From Bolinopsis microptera (taxonomy: Eukaryota; Ctenophora; Tentaculata; Lobata; Bolinopsidae), in assembly GCF_026151205.1 (NCBI RefSeq), contig NC_087078.1, forward strand, positions 372,001-436,000: DNA of 64,000 nucleotides, written 5' to 3'. The notes beneath the pieces were generated by a model. That model did no database searches and had not been told where the DNA came from. It was given only the letters and a program-made list of their open reading frames with translations. This document shows positions 44,435 through 55,151 of the stretch, piece after piece (the first letter of the stretch is position 1; the number at the start of each line of letters is the position of its first letter). A program made the position numbers and the translations under genes.

Positions 44435-46498
44435 TAGGAGGGATATAGGGGGGACTAGGAGGGCTAAAGGGGGGACTAGGAGGGCTAGAGACGGGACTAG
44501 GAGGGCTAGAGACGGGACTAGGAGGGCTAGAGAGGGGACTAGAAAGGCTAGAGGGGGGACTAGAAGGGCTAGAGGGGGGACTAGGAGGGCTAGAGAGGGG
44601 ACTAGGAGGGCTAGAGAGGGGACTAGGAGGGCTAGAGAGGGGACTAGGAGGGCTAGAGGGGGGACTAGGAGGGCTAGAGAGGGGACTAGGAGGGCTAGAG
44701 AGGGGACTAGGAGGGCTAGAGAGGGGACTAGGAGGGCTAGAGAGGGGACTAGGAGGGCTAGAGGCGGGACTAGGAGGGCTAGAGGCGGGACTAGGAGGAC
44801 TAGAGAGGGGACTAGGAGGGCTAGAGGGGGGACTAGGAGGGCTAGAGGGGGACTAGGAGGGCTAGAGGGGTGACTAGGAGGGCTAGAGGGGGGACTAGGA
44901 GTGCTAGAGGGGGATTAGTAGGGCTAGAGGGGGGACTAAGAGGGCTAGAGGGGGGACTAGGAGTGCTAGAGGGGGATTAGTAGGGCTAGAGAGGGGACTA
45001 GAAGGGCTAGAGGGGGACTAGGAGGGCTAGAGGGGGGTTAGGAGGGCTAGAGAGGGGACTAGGAGGGCTAGAGAGGAGACTAGGAGGGCTAGAGGGGGGA
45101 CTAGGAGGGCTAGAGAGGGGACTAGGAGGGCTAGAGAGGGGACTAGGAGGGCTAGAGGGGGGACTAGGAGGGCTAGAGAGGGGACTAGGAGGGCTAGAGG
45201 GGTGACTAGGAGGGCTAGAGGGGGGACTAGGAGTGCTAGAGGGGGATTAGTAGGGCTAGAGGGGGGACTAAGAGGGCTAGAGGGGGGACTAGGAGTGCTA
45301 GAGGGGGATTAGTAGGGCTAGAGAGGGGACTAGAAGGGCTAGAGGGGGACTAGGAGGGCTAGAGGGGGGTTAGGAGGGCTAGAGAGGGGACTAGGAGGGC
45401 TAGAGAGGAGACTAGGAGGGCTAGAGGGGGGACTAGGAGGGCTAGAGAGGGGACTAGGAGGACTAGAGAGTAGAGGGGGACTAGGAGGGCTAGAGGGGGG
45501 ACTATGAGGGCTAGAGGGGGACTAGGAGGGCTAGAGAGGGGACTAGGAGGGCTAGAGGGGGACTAGGAGGGCTAGAGAGGGGACTAGGAGGGCTAGAGGG
45601 GGGACTAGGAGGGCTAGAGAGGGGACTAGGAGGGCTAGAGAGGGGACTAGGAGGGCTAGAGGGGGGACTAAGAGGGCTAGAGAGGGGACTAGGAGGGCTA
45701 GAGAGGGGACTAGGAGGGCTAGAGGGGGACTAGGAGGGCTAGAGAGGGGGACTAGGAGGACTAGAGAGTAGAGGGGGACTAGGAGGGCTAGAGGGGGGAC
45801 TATGAGGGCTAGAGGGGGACTAGGAGGGCTAGAGAGGGGACTAGGAGGGCTAGAGGGGGACTAGGAGGGCTAGAGAGGGGACTAGGAGGGCTAGAGGGGG
45901 GACTAAGAGGGCTAGAGAGGGGACTAGGAGGGCTAGAGAGGGGACTAGGAGGGCTAGAGGGGGGACTAGGAGGGCTAGAGAGGGGACTAGGAGGGCTAGA
46001 GAGGGGACTAGGAGGGCTAGAGGGGGGACTAAGAGGGCTAGAGAGGGGACTAGGAGGGCTAGAGAGGGGACTAGGAGGACTAGAGGGGGGACTAGGAGGG
46101 CTAGAGAGGGGGACTAGGAGGACTAGAGAGTAGAGGGGGACTAGGAGGGCTAGAGGGGGGACTATGAGGGCTAGAGGGGGACTAGGAGGGCTAGAGAGGG
46201 GACTAGGAGGGCTAGAGGGGGACTAGGAGGGCTAGAGAGGGGACTAGGAGGGCTAGAGGGGGGACTAAGAGGGCTAGAGAGGGGACTAGGAGGGCTAGAG
46301 AGGGGACTAGGAGGGCTAGAGGGGGGACTAGGAGGGCTAGAGAGGGGACTAGGAGGGCTAGAGAGGGGACTAGGAGGGCTAGAGGGGGGACTAAGAGGGC
46401 TAGAGAGGGGACTAGGAGGGCTAGAGAGGGGACTAGGAGGGCTAGAGAGGGGACTAGGAGGGCTAGAGGGGGGACTAAGAGGGCTAGAGAGGGGAGGG
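44435..46498 (+). repeat. G-rich minisatellite, block 2
   Basis: About 2.06 kb of the same unit as block 1. Longer internal duplications are visible: a 230-bp stretch recurs at 44840-45070 and 45200-45430, and another from about 45530 recurs near 45830 and 46190. A long minus-strand open frame at 46212-46583 is a translation of the repeat. Confidence 0.95.
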
Positions 46499-46535
46499 GG
46501 TTTAAAATAATAATATTGAATAAATAACTCCCTAG

Positions 46536-46676
46536 ATTCACGATCTCCGTAACAGACCTCTGACAGTTCTCACCACTAATCAAGATGGAAAGAAAGTGAA
46601 CATAGCCAACACAGACAGACTCACGAAGGAGCTGGAGAAATTCCAGGGTCTGGACGAGGAGCTGGCTTTACTGCAG
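46536..46676 (+). CDS. Formin, exon 5
   Basis: 47 codons, phase 0 at both ends, with acceptor AACTCCCTAG and donor CTGCAG/GTAATA. It encodes IHDLRNRPLTVLTTNQDGKK and then a helical ELEKFQGLDEELALLQ. It follows a 4.46-kb intron that is mostly minisatellite and palindrome. Confidence 0.85.
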
Positions 46677-46678
46677 GT

Positions 46679-46980
46679 AATATGGTTATTAGGTTACTAG
46701 CTGGTTACTAGGTTACTAGCTGGTTACTAGGTTACTGGCTGGTTACTAGGTTACTAGATGGTTACTAGGTTACTGCCTGGTTACTAGGTTACTGCCTGGT
46801 TACTAGGTTACTAGCTGGTTACTAGGTTACTGGCTGGTTACTAGGTTACTAGCTGGTTACTAGGTTACTAGCTGGTTACTAGGTTACTGGCTGGTTACTA
46901 GGTTACTGGCTGGTTACTAGGTTACTAGCTGGTTACTAGGTTACTGGCTGGTTACTAGGTTACTAGCTGGTTACTAGGTT
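46679..46980 (+). repeat. CTGGTTACTAGGTTACTAG minisatellite, second array
   Basis: About 300 bp of the unit seen at 41232-41953, directly after exon 5. It ends in a partial copy of the exon 5 end and its donor (46981-47003). Confidence 0.95.
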
Positions 46981-47356
46981 ATTCCAGGCTTTACTGCAGG
47001 TAATATTATTTAACATTTATAAAAAGTTGAAGTAATTAATATATTAATTATGTATTAAGTTTTGTCACATAATAATAGCTGTAATATTAAATAAAGATCT
47101 CTTAAATTTGATATTTATCTCCGTAATTTAGCTAATGACAAGAGTGAAGAGATATTGGCATAAACCTCAGTGAAGTTTTGACATTTAGTTGTTTGTTTTA
47201 GGGAAAGATAAGACTTGTTTAGAACTTTTATTAACGTTTTTAAAATAAAAAATTCAACCTCCTCATCCTCTTCATAAAGTTTGTATTTTAATCTTTACAA
47301 AAGAAACTTTTGTAAAAATTAAAACTTACGAGGACCCTCTGCTGCATTATAAAGTG

Positions 47357-47424
47357 CTTGTCACTATATAGTGTTGTCACTATATAGTGTTGTCACTATA
47401 TAGTGTTGTCACTATATAGTGTGA
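47357..47424. repeat. TGTCACTATATAGTGT tandem palindromes
   Basis: Four units of a 17-bp repeat. Each unit is itself a palindrome (CACTATATAGTG). Confidence 0.9.
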
Positions 47425-47478
47425 TTACCCCCTCTGCTGTTACCGAATATCGCACTACCATAACCAAATCTCCATCAG

Positions 47479-47634
47479 GAAGACTTCCTGTTGATGGAAC
47501 AAAAGTGGCTTGCAGAGCAAAAAAGGAAGAAGTATTTCGAGGATCAAGCTCTGATAGAAGAAAAGAAGACGAAAGAGATATCTCAACAACTCTACATGAT
47601 AATGACTAACGAGCTAACTCCTGCTAGTTTCAAG
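47479..47634 (+). CDS. Formin, exon 6 (Lys/Glu-rich helix)
   Basis: 52 codons, phase 0 at both ends: EDFLLMEQKWLAEQKRKKYF and on to TNELTPASFK, with acceptor AAATCTCCATCAG and donor CAAG/GTTGGG. The donor is weak, and the open frame runs on into the X-box minisatellite to 48042, so an alternative read-through end is possible. The next exon is 11.4 kb away. Confidence 0.75.
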
Positions 47635-47637
47635 GTT

Positions 47638-48674
47638 GGGACCATACTTACTAGTTACCATGGTAACACTGCTAGTTACCATAGTAACACTACTAGTTAC
47701 CATGGTAACACTGCTAGTTACCATAGTAACCTGCTAGTTAACATGGTAACACTGCTAGTTACCATGCTAGTTACCATGGTAACACTGCTAGTTACCATGG
47801 CAACACTGCTAGTTACCATGGCAACACTGCTAGTTACCATGGTAACACTGCTAGTTACCATGGCAACACTGCTAGTTACCATCGCAACACTGCTAGTTAC
47901 CATGGCAACACTGCTAGTTACCATGGCAACACTGCTAGTTACCATGGCAACACTGCTAGTTACCATGGCAACACTGCTAGTTACCATGGCAACACTGCTA
48001 GTTACCATGGTAACACTGCTAGTTACCATAGTAACCTGCTAGTTAACATGGTAACACTGCTAGTTACCATGCTAGTTACCATGGTAACACTGCTAGTTAC
48101 CATGGCAACACTGCTAGTTACCATGGCAACACTGCTAGTTACCATGGTAACACTGCTAGTTACCATGGCAACACTGCTAGTTACCATCGCAACACTGCTA
48201 GTTACCATCGCAACACTGCTAGTTACCATGGCAACACTGCTAGTTACCATGGCAACACTGCTAGTTACCATGGCAACACTGCTAGTTACCATGGCAACAC
48301 TGCTAGTTACCATGGCAACACTGCTAGTTACCATGGCAACACTGCTAGTTACCATGGCAACACTGCTAGTTACCATGGCAACACTGCTAGTTACCATGGC
48401 AACACTGCTAGTTACCATGGCAACACTGCTAGTTACCATGGCAACACTGCTAGTTACCATGGCAACACTGCTAGTTACCATGGCAACACTGCTAGTTACC
48501 ATGGCAACACTGCTAGTTACCATGGCAACACTGCTAGTTACCATGGCAACACTGCTAGTTACCATGGCAACACTGCTAGTTACCATGGCAACACTGCTAG
48601 TTACCATGGCAACACTGCTAGTTACCATGGCAACACTGCTAGTTACCATGGCAACACTGCTAGTTACCATAAAG
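47638..48674. repeat. Array of X-box-like 21-bp units
   Basis: About 1.04 kb of GTTACCATGGCAACACTGCTA, roughly 45-50 units, most identical. Variants such as CCATAGTAAC and CCATCGCAAC are rare. A marker segment (CCTGCTAGTTAACATGG) recurs about 300 bp apart, showing a higher-order duplication. Each unit contains one full X-box palindrome. All frames are open on both strands, because 21 is a multiple of three and the units lack stops; these are not genes. Confidence 0.95.
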
Positions 48675-49551
48675 CTTCCTTACTAATCAGCTCTATATAA
48701 TGGTAAGTGTTATTACGTATTACGTATTAAATCTAATATTAATCCCATGAATAATTTAGCGATGCATCAACGAACAGTGTGCAAAAAGAAATGATAAGAA
48801 AAGGCTAATTCTAAATTATGCATCACACTTCACAGTGTCATGTTACCACAATTACTAGCGTAATAATTTGATGAGTCGATAAAAGAGACAAAACACTACA
48901 GAATACTGTACAGCATTTTCCTGTGTAGTTGAATGAAATCAAGATTTAAGTTGAGTAGTTGGAGCGGATACCGTTGCCTTTCTCGTTTAAAGCGAAAGGC
49001 GGTAAATCGCCGGTAAATTGTCGATAGGACGCTGGTAAAGTGCCGGTAAAGCAAATAATTAGGATTAACTATGATCTGGTCGTGTGTTGGAGATCATATC
49101 TTTGTTTGGAGATTTGCTGCTCGCTAGCGCTACCAAGCGTCTGATAAAGTAAACCATTATTAAGCCTCTGTTCAGGGAGGAGCCAGTTCTATGATAAAGT
49201 GAGGAGCTATGAACCATGAAATATATTTTATTGTTATTTGGAGCAATGAGTATTAGAGATAATACAGTGCAACATATCTTTCTTTGGATAAAGTAAACCA
49301 TCAAGCTATGAAATATATTGTATTGTTATTTGGAGCAATGAGCATGGGATTAGTACAATTCACCTTAGTGTGCCTTATCTAACATACACCTCATAATTGC
49401 ATATATCTAAACTACTCTTTGTGCCTCCCCCTTGTAACTACCAATCTTTAGACATTGATTATCTGACTAGACGAACACAATATTAAACTTTAAACTATAA
49501 TTATAACTCCTTTGTTAAGTGTGTTATCACGTACAGAGGTCAATCTGTTGT
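48675..49551. other. Intronic, non-coding stretch
   Basis: Part of formin intron 6. A phrase of about 115 bp (GATAAAGTAAACCAT and onward to TTGTTATTTGGAGCAATGAG) is duplicated in 49140-49345. No gene is visible. Confidence 0.55.
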
Positions 49552-49838
49552 ATTGGTTCCCCGACAAATACAGTCTGAATATTAGAGATAATATAAGTAT
49601 TAGAGATAATACAACATTTCCCCGGTACCCCGACAAATGCAGTCTCAATATTAGAGATAATATAAATATTAGAGATAATACAACATTTCCCCGGTACCCC
49701 GACAAATGCAGTCTGAATATTAGAGATAATATAAATATTAGAGATAATATAAATATTAGAGATAATATAAATATTAGAGATAATATAAATATTAGAGATA
49801 ATACAACATTTCCCCGGTACCCCGACAAACAGGATTAA
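49552..49838. repeat. AATATTAGAGATAATATA minisatellite, left block
   Basis: Complex repeat: 18-bp GATAATATAAATATTAGA units in short runs, separated by ACATTTCCCCGGTACCCCGA and CAAATGCAGTCT. The same higher-order repeat in the same orientation resumes at 58466-58862, after the two LINEs. Confidence 0.9.
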
Positions 49839-50099
49839 ACAGGATTAAACATAAATTAAACAGGATTAAACAGGATTAAACATAAATTTGTCAATGAGAG
49901 CCCTAACACTCACGTCTTGACTATACATCAATATAATAGAAATAAATAAATAAATAATGTGCAAGAGTATTCTTAAAATAAAAATTTAAAAATCATAAAA
50001 ATTTAACTTCGTCACATCTTTTGTTGAAAGAGAAACAAGTGCAAATAAAATAATTTAATTCCCATGAACATGTTCCAAAATGATATGATATGTTGATCG

Positions 50100-53000
50100 T
50101 AATATGAAATGAAATGAAGCCCGACTTGACCGTCACGTGTCCGCAGAGGAGTTCCGTTGAGGTGTAGCGGGGACTTTACAGCTGGACTTCAGCAGATCCT
50201 TCTTAGTGACTTCCTTCTTCGGGAAACGCCTGTTGTTTGCTCTCACCAAGAACCTCGCTGTCTCTCTTATGAGGCTGGTATCTGTGAATAGCCCCTCTAA
50301 GTTAGCGAAAAGACAGGTTTTGGCTCTCTGACTAAAGCGGTGTCGGTAGGAGGTGTTGGAGCAATATTTCATCTTTCCTAACTAGTTGTCAGTATAAACA
50401 ACAACGTAACGTGAAAAAATCTACCTGCTCTCAACTTAAAACATTTTCTATGAACATAAGATCCCTTATTAAGAATATAGATCAACTACGTGATGATATT
50501 GAGACTTATGATAAGTATGATATATTGTGTTTTAACGAAACTAATTGCACTTTAGGGAAATTACCGAACGGAATAAACGACGTTACCTTAGATGGATTTC
50601 ATGAACCATTTATCCAGGATCCAATTCGCCCATCTGGAAAAGGTGGGGGGCTAGCCACTTATGTACACAAACGTGTAGTCGATTATGATAAAATTGATAT
50701 TTTCACTCCAAACCCTGAACCAACTAATACTAGTGGCGAATTCCAATTTATCAAGCTCCATCAGTGCAAAGGATACAACAGAACGAAAATAATTGGCAAT
50801 GTTTACCGTTCTCCCGCTAGGAGACCTGAAGCGTTTCTAGAAATTTTCAAAAATACGCTGCACAACCTAGGGAGACACACCCGTAAACATATGACGCTTC
50901 ATGGAGATTTCAACCTTGATTTACTGAAGCACAGCAGCAACCAAGCATGTCAGAACATTATAGATATTGCGTCCTCTTACGGTTTTATTCAAATTGTATC
51001 ACGCCCAACTCGCCTAACGGACCATAGTGCCACGCTTATTGACCACATCTACACAAACAATCTTGAGGATACAATAAGCTGTAACGTCTTAACGACAGAT
51101 ATGTCTGATCACTTAGCAATAGTCACTACAATAAATCTTGATAACACGCCAACCAGCAGCTACCGCTCTGCGTCTAACTCACAAAATGTATCTCAAACTG
51201 AAACACGTAGATTTAACGACACCAACAATCAAAAATTCAGAGACTTAATTACAGATGAAAGTTGGTCAGAAATTTTTAACAATACCAATGATGCCAACGA
51301 ACAGTTCAATAATTTAAATACGGCTTATAATAAGATTTACGAGTCTGCCTATCCCACAAAAAGACAATCACGAAGACAAAATGAACGTGTTAATCCGAAA
51401 CCATGGATGCTGCCCTGGCTCGAAGAAGCTATAGAACGTAAAAATGAGTCATATTACGATTTTGTTAAGGAACCATCTGATAGTAACCGCAGTAAATATG
51501 ACCGTCTGAAGAAGTTTTGTAATAAACACATCGATAAAGCTAAAAACAAGCACTTCAAAAAATTTTTTGAGCAAAACAAAGAAAATTCTAAGAAGCAGTG
51601 GCAAATGATAAACAGTCTTCTTAATAGGAAAAAATCTAAACCTACTTCAATTAAACTGACTGACGAAGACGGCTCAATCAGCACTCCGGCAGCTGTAGCA
51701 GAAAAATTTAACGATTACTTCTCAAACATCGCTCCTAAAATTAAGTCTGAAATTAGTAGTAGGACCACTTTTGATCCTGGTGGAACCCATAGCACACTTC
51801 GCAACGCCACTCCAAGTAGTATTTACTTAAAGCCAGTCACTGCCACAGAAATTCAGGACGTCATAAACCTGCTTAAGAATAAAGCCACACTAGACACTAA
51901 AATTGAACCTCTAAAAATCGCTAACAGCTGTCCCAGTTTTACTAGTGTACTAGCCCACGTTGTCAACAGTTCTTTTGAACAGGGGATCTTTCCACAGGCT
52001 TTGAAAGAAGCGAAGGTGGTCCCAATTCACAAAGGTGGATCTAAATCTGACATAAAAAATTACAGGCCAATATCTCTTCTTGCTTCTTTCTCTAAAGTAT
52101 TTGAAAAGCTAATGCATAACCGAGTTATAAGTTTTTTAGATAAATACAGCATACTATGTGAAAACCAATACGGTTTTCGCCCGGGTAGGTCTTGTGAACA
52201 TGCTCTTCTCAACGCAAAAGACACCATTCTTAATTCAATGTCCAAAAAGCAGGTAACTTTACTTCTTTTAATCGACTTCAGCAAAGCTTTCGACCTTGTG
52301 GATCATTCCATACTCTTGCGCAAGCTGGACCATTACGGCATAAGGGGTCAAGCCTTAAACTGGTTTAAGTCATATCTCACTAACAGGAAACAGTTTGTAT
52401 CAATTGGCTCGTCAAAATCTTCAACCAACCAAATTTTATACGGCGTGCCTCAAGGGTCAATATTAGGACCTTTACTTTTTATAATCTACATAAACGACCT
52501 ACCTCAAATATCAGATATAGCAAATTTCATTATGTACGCAGATGATGCCAACATCTTCCTGATAGGAGAAAATCTTAATGAAGTTTACGATAAACTAATA
52601 ACTCTTAGCGATGCTTTAGTTAAATGGGTAGATAATAATGGTTTAGCTCTAAATCTTAAAAAAACGAATTATATGATCTTCTCTCGACAAAGAAATCTTA
52701 ATTATCGTGATGTGGCAATTTCTGGTGTCACAATTGAGAGAAAAACAGAAGCCCGTTTTTTAGGAGTTATAATAGATGATAAACTAAACTGGTCCCATCA
52801 TATTTCTGCCATGAAAATGAAAATGTCCAGATACATAGGAGTCATGTACAAACTTAAAAAATATCTGCCTCTCGAAGCACGTCTTCAAATTTATCAAAGT
52901 TTTGTGCAGTCACACCTTAATTATTGCAGCCTTGTATGGGGTTTTGCTGCCAAGTCTCATATTGAATCGCTTTTTGTAAAACAGAAAATGGGCCTTCGAG

Positions 53001-53709
53001 CAGTATTACCTGGTTTCGTCAATTACTGGTACAAGGACGGTATCCCCCCAGCAAGTACCAAGTCTGGCTTTTATTCACATAAAATATTGACAGTACACAG
53101 TATCATTGTAAAGAACGCACTCATTTTAATGCATAAATTGAAAAACTTTCCTAATCTAGTACCATTGTCTCTCAAGAAAACAATTCCCAAAAGTGCACCA
53201 TTATTTAATACTAACCTGGATTCTATTCTCACTACACAATGGTCAGAAAAGTATGGTCAACACCCTTACAACAACTCAGTATTTTTTAAAGGTCCATTAT
53301 TAGCAATAAACCGATATAATGTTGCAGCAACTTCCCCGCCGAGTCTATTTAACCTGAACATTTACAAAACTTGTATAAAAACTATGCTCATCGATCAGCA
53401 AAATGAAAACATCGAAGACGATTGGCCTAATTTCATGTTATATTGTATAACAGGACTAAGAAAATCAAAGCGTAACATAAACCAAAATGCCGATAATAAC
53501 CTTGTCTCTACATCTTAGATTATATGCACACACTTATGCATCACTCAATAAACGTCGCATATCTCATCAATTACACTGCCAACATAGGACATTCTTTTTT
53601 ATCGCCGCGATTTCAAATCAAGTTACAAATTCTACAAATTTTGAAGTGCTCAGTCTTGTTTTACTTTTCTTATCTTTACCTATTAACCATTGGAAAATAA
53701 AACTTTAAA
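50100..53709 (+). mobile_element. CR1/Jockey-like LINE, apparently intact ORF2
   Basis: A non-LTR element with a single long ORF (endonuclease plus reverse transcriptase) and a short 3' end with AATAAA at 53696. I see no separate ORF1, so it is either 5'-truncated or a one-ORF type. It ends tail to tail against the minus-strand LINE that starts at 53706-53710. The 5' boundary is uncertain (49840-50130). Confidence 0.8.
50450..53518 (+). CDS. LINE ORF2: APE endonuclease and reverse transcriptase
   Basis: About 1022 residues from the first ATG; the frame is open without ATG back to a stop at 50333. The endonuclease motifs are MNIRSL, CFNETN, LHGDFNLDLL and MSDHLAIV. The reverse transcriptase has RPISLLASFSKVFEK, LLLIDFSKAFDLVDHS, GVPQGSILGPLLFIIYINDL and the catalytic MYADDANIF, followed by WVDNNGLALNLKKTNYM. 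These are all standard for the CR1/Jockey group. No stop or frameshift interrupts it, so it may encode active enzyme. It lies in the sense orientation in a formin intron. Confidence 0.9.
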   Translation: MNIRSLIKNIDQLRDDIETYDKYDILCFNETNCTLGKLPNGINDVTLDGFHEPFIQDPIRPSGKGGGLATYVHKRVVDYDKIDIFTPNPEPTNTSGEFQFIKLHQCKGYNRTKIIGNVYRSPARRPEAFLEIFKNTLHNLGRHTRKHMTLHGDFNLDLLKHSSNQACQNIIDIASSYGFIQIVSRPTRLTDHSATLIDHIYTNNLEDTISCNVLTTDMSDHLAIVTTINLDNTPTSSYRSASNSQNVSQTETRRFNDTNNQKFRDLITDESWSEIFNNTNDANEQFNNLNTAYNKIYESAYPTKRQSRRQNERVNPKPWMLPWLEEAIERKNESYYDFVKEPSDSNRSKYDRLKKFCNKHIDKAKNKHFKKFFEQNKENSKKQWQMINSLLNRKKSKPTSIKLTDEDGSISTPAAVAEKFNDYFSNIAPKIKSEISSRTTFDPGGTHSTLRNATPSSIYLKPVTATEIQDVINLLKNKATLDTKIEPLKIANSCPSFTSVLAHVVNSSFEQGIFPQALKEAKVVPIHKGGSKSDIKNYRPISLLASFSKVFEKLMHNRVISFLDKYSILCENQYGFRPGRSCEHALLNAKDTILNSMSKKQVTLLLLIDFSKAFDLVDHSILLRKLDHYGIRGQALNWFKSYLTNRKQFVSIGSSKSSTNQILYGVPQGSILGPLLFIIYINDLPQISDIANFIMYADDANIFLIGENLNEVYDKLITLSDALVKWVDNNGLALNLKKTNYMIFSRQRNLNYRDVAISGVTIERKTEARFLGVIIDDKLNWSHHISAMKMKMSRYIGVMYKLKKYLPLEARLQIYQSFVQSHLNYCSLVWGFAAKSHIESLFVKQKMGLRAVLPGFVNYWYKDGIPPASTKSGFYSHKILTVHSIIVKNALILMHKLKNFPNLVPLSLKKTIPKSAPLFNTNLDSILTTQWSEKYGQHPYNNSVFFKGPLLAINRYNVAATSPPSLFNLNIYKTCIKTMLIDQQNENIEDDWPNFMLYCITGLRKSKRNINQNADNNLVSTS

Positions 53710-55151
53710 TTATAAACCTTCATTGCATACTTTACCGGTAGAATCTAAATTGAATAGTTTGAGATTTCCTTTACATTTTATATTTATGCATGTGCCCCAC
53801 GGGGATGAATTTCTTATTACCATTGATATTATATATATTTTTTTTGAGTAAACATTGGCTGGTACCACGGGCCAGTCCCCAACAAAAAAAAAGTCTTCAT
53901 ACAGGGAGCAGGTCCGGAGGACGTGTACCTCATCTTCGATGATGGGGTCGAAGAATGGCATTTCTGCGAAATTTTCGAGCATGTCCATGTCCTCTGTTGA
54001 GCAAGCTTTACATATCCGAGGTACGATCTGGTTTCTTTTGTGGGTTCCATGACGTCCTGTCTCAATATTGAAATTGTGTGAGCTTGATCTGAATTGAGCC
54101 AGCTTTTTGGATTCAGCGTGCGACAGATTCATATTGAGGTACTGCTCATAGCCAAAACTCATCTTTATGGTGTTGTAGAACGTTAGTTTCTTGTTGTTCC
54201 ATCTCTCAGTGTTCCATATCTGCCTGAAGTTGGAACGCATCGCTTCTTTGATTTGTGAAGGTGAGAGTTTTAGATGATGTCCATTGGGTTGGTTTAGAAC
54301 CGACCGTGCGGTCTCGATGTTGGTGTTCCAAGAAAGACTGAGGCTGCGTTGCTCTTTGAAGGCATGTCGCACAAGACTGTTAGATCCAGCTTTCTCCATT
54401 TTATCTAATCTTTCCCAGTAGTTATACACTTGGGATGATAGCTCTATCGCCAAAGGGTAGCGTCCTGTGTCACCCCAAATTGCCGCATTTGATGTTTGTT
54501 TATTGACGTTGAGAGTCCACTTGAGAAACGAGATGTGAAGTTTTTCTATTGGATCTTGCCTGATCTGTTTTAGGTTGGGAAAGTTACCCGATGAGAAGGC
54601 ACCCATGAAGTATGTCTGAGGGAGCCAAATCTGGCATCCATAAGAGACTACTGGGACAATAAGTGCATCGAAGAGTTTAAATATTATCTCTTTCCTTATG
54701 TGTCGTAAGTCTATCATGCTTTTAAGCGAAAAATAACTCCGAAGTCCTTTCTGCCTAAGTTTGGACTGTGCGACCTTCAGGGATCCTGTCAGAGTGAAAG
54801 TCATTCCTAGGTACGTGTACTCACGAACTGAGTCGATCGGTGTTAAACCAAAAGCGAAGGTCTTGCTGTCTTTGAGTATACGACCAGCGCGGTTGAACAC
54901 CATGATAGCGGTTTTAGACATGTTGACCACTAGGCCCCACTCCTGACAGTAGGCGTACAGAACAGAGAGCATTTTATGCAGACTTTCAGGATTCAAAGCC
55001 AGAAGTACTAAGTCATCAGCCCAGAGCAGATGTGTCACCTTGATGGAGTTAATGATGGGCACTTCGATGTTATCTAGCTCGTTCAGTTCTTCGGAGAGGG
55101 CATGTACGAAGCATTTGAACAGTTCCGGGGACATGGGATGCCCTTGTTCAG
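53710..55151 (-). CDS. LINE ORF2, C-terminal half (frameshifted)
   Basis: Continues the reverse transcriptase after a one-base loss near 55151 (expected QGHPMSPELF; the upstream frame reads KGIPCPRNC instead). It contains THLLWADDLVLLA, VVNMSKTAIMVFNRAGR and the C-terminal CKAC with EDEVHVLRTC, matching the element at 22631-30750. After LRTC the C-terminus departs from that relative at an A-run (53883-53891), probably a second lesion. Confidence 0.8.

Noticed and set aside
46212-46583. LALLVPS repeat frame on the minus strand
   Set aside because: Translation of the G-rich minisatellite, antisense to the formin.
47718-48686. MVTSSVA and LLVTMAT frames up to 215 codons on both strands
   Set aside because: A 21-bp repeat without stops keeps frames open on both strands; not proteins.
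49490-49838. ILSLIF and NIRDNI frames (also 58449-58883)
   Set aside because: Translations of the AATATTAGAG minisatellite.
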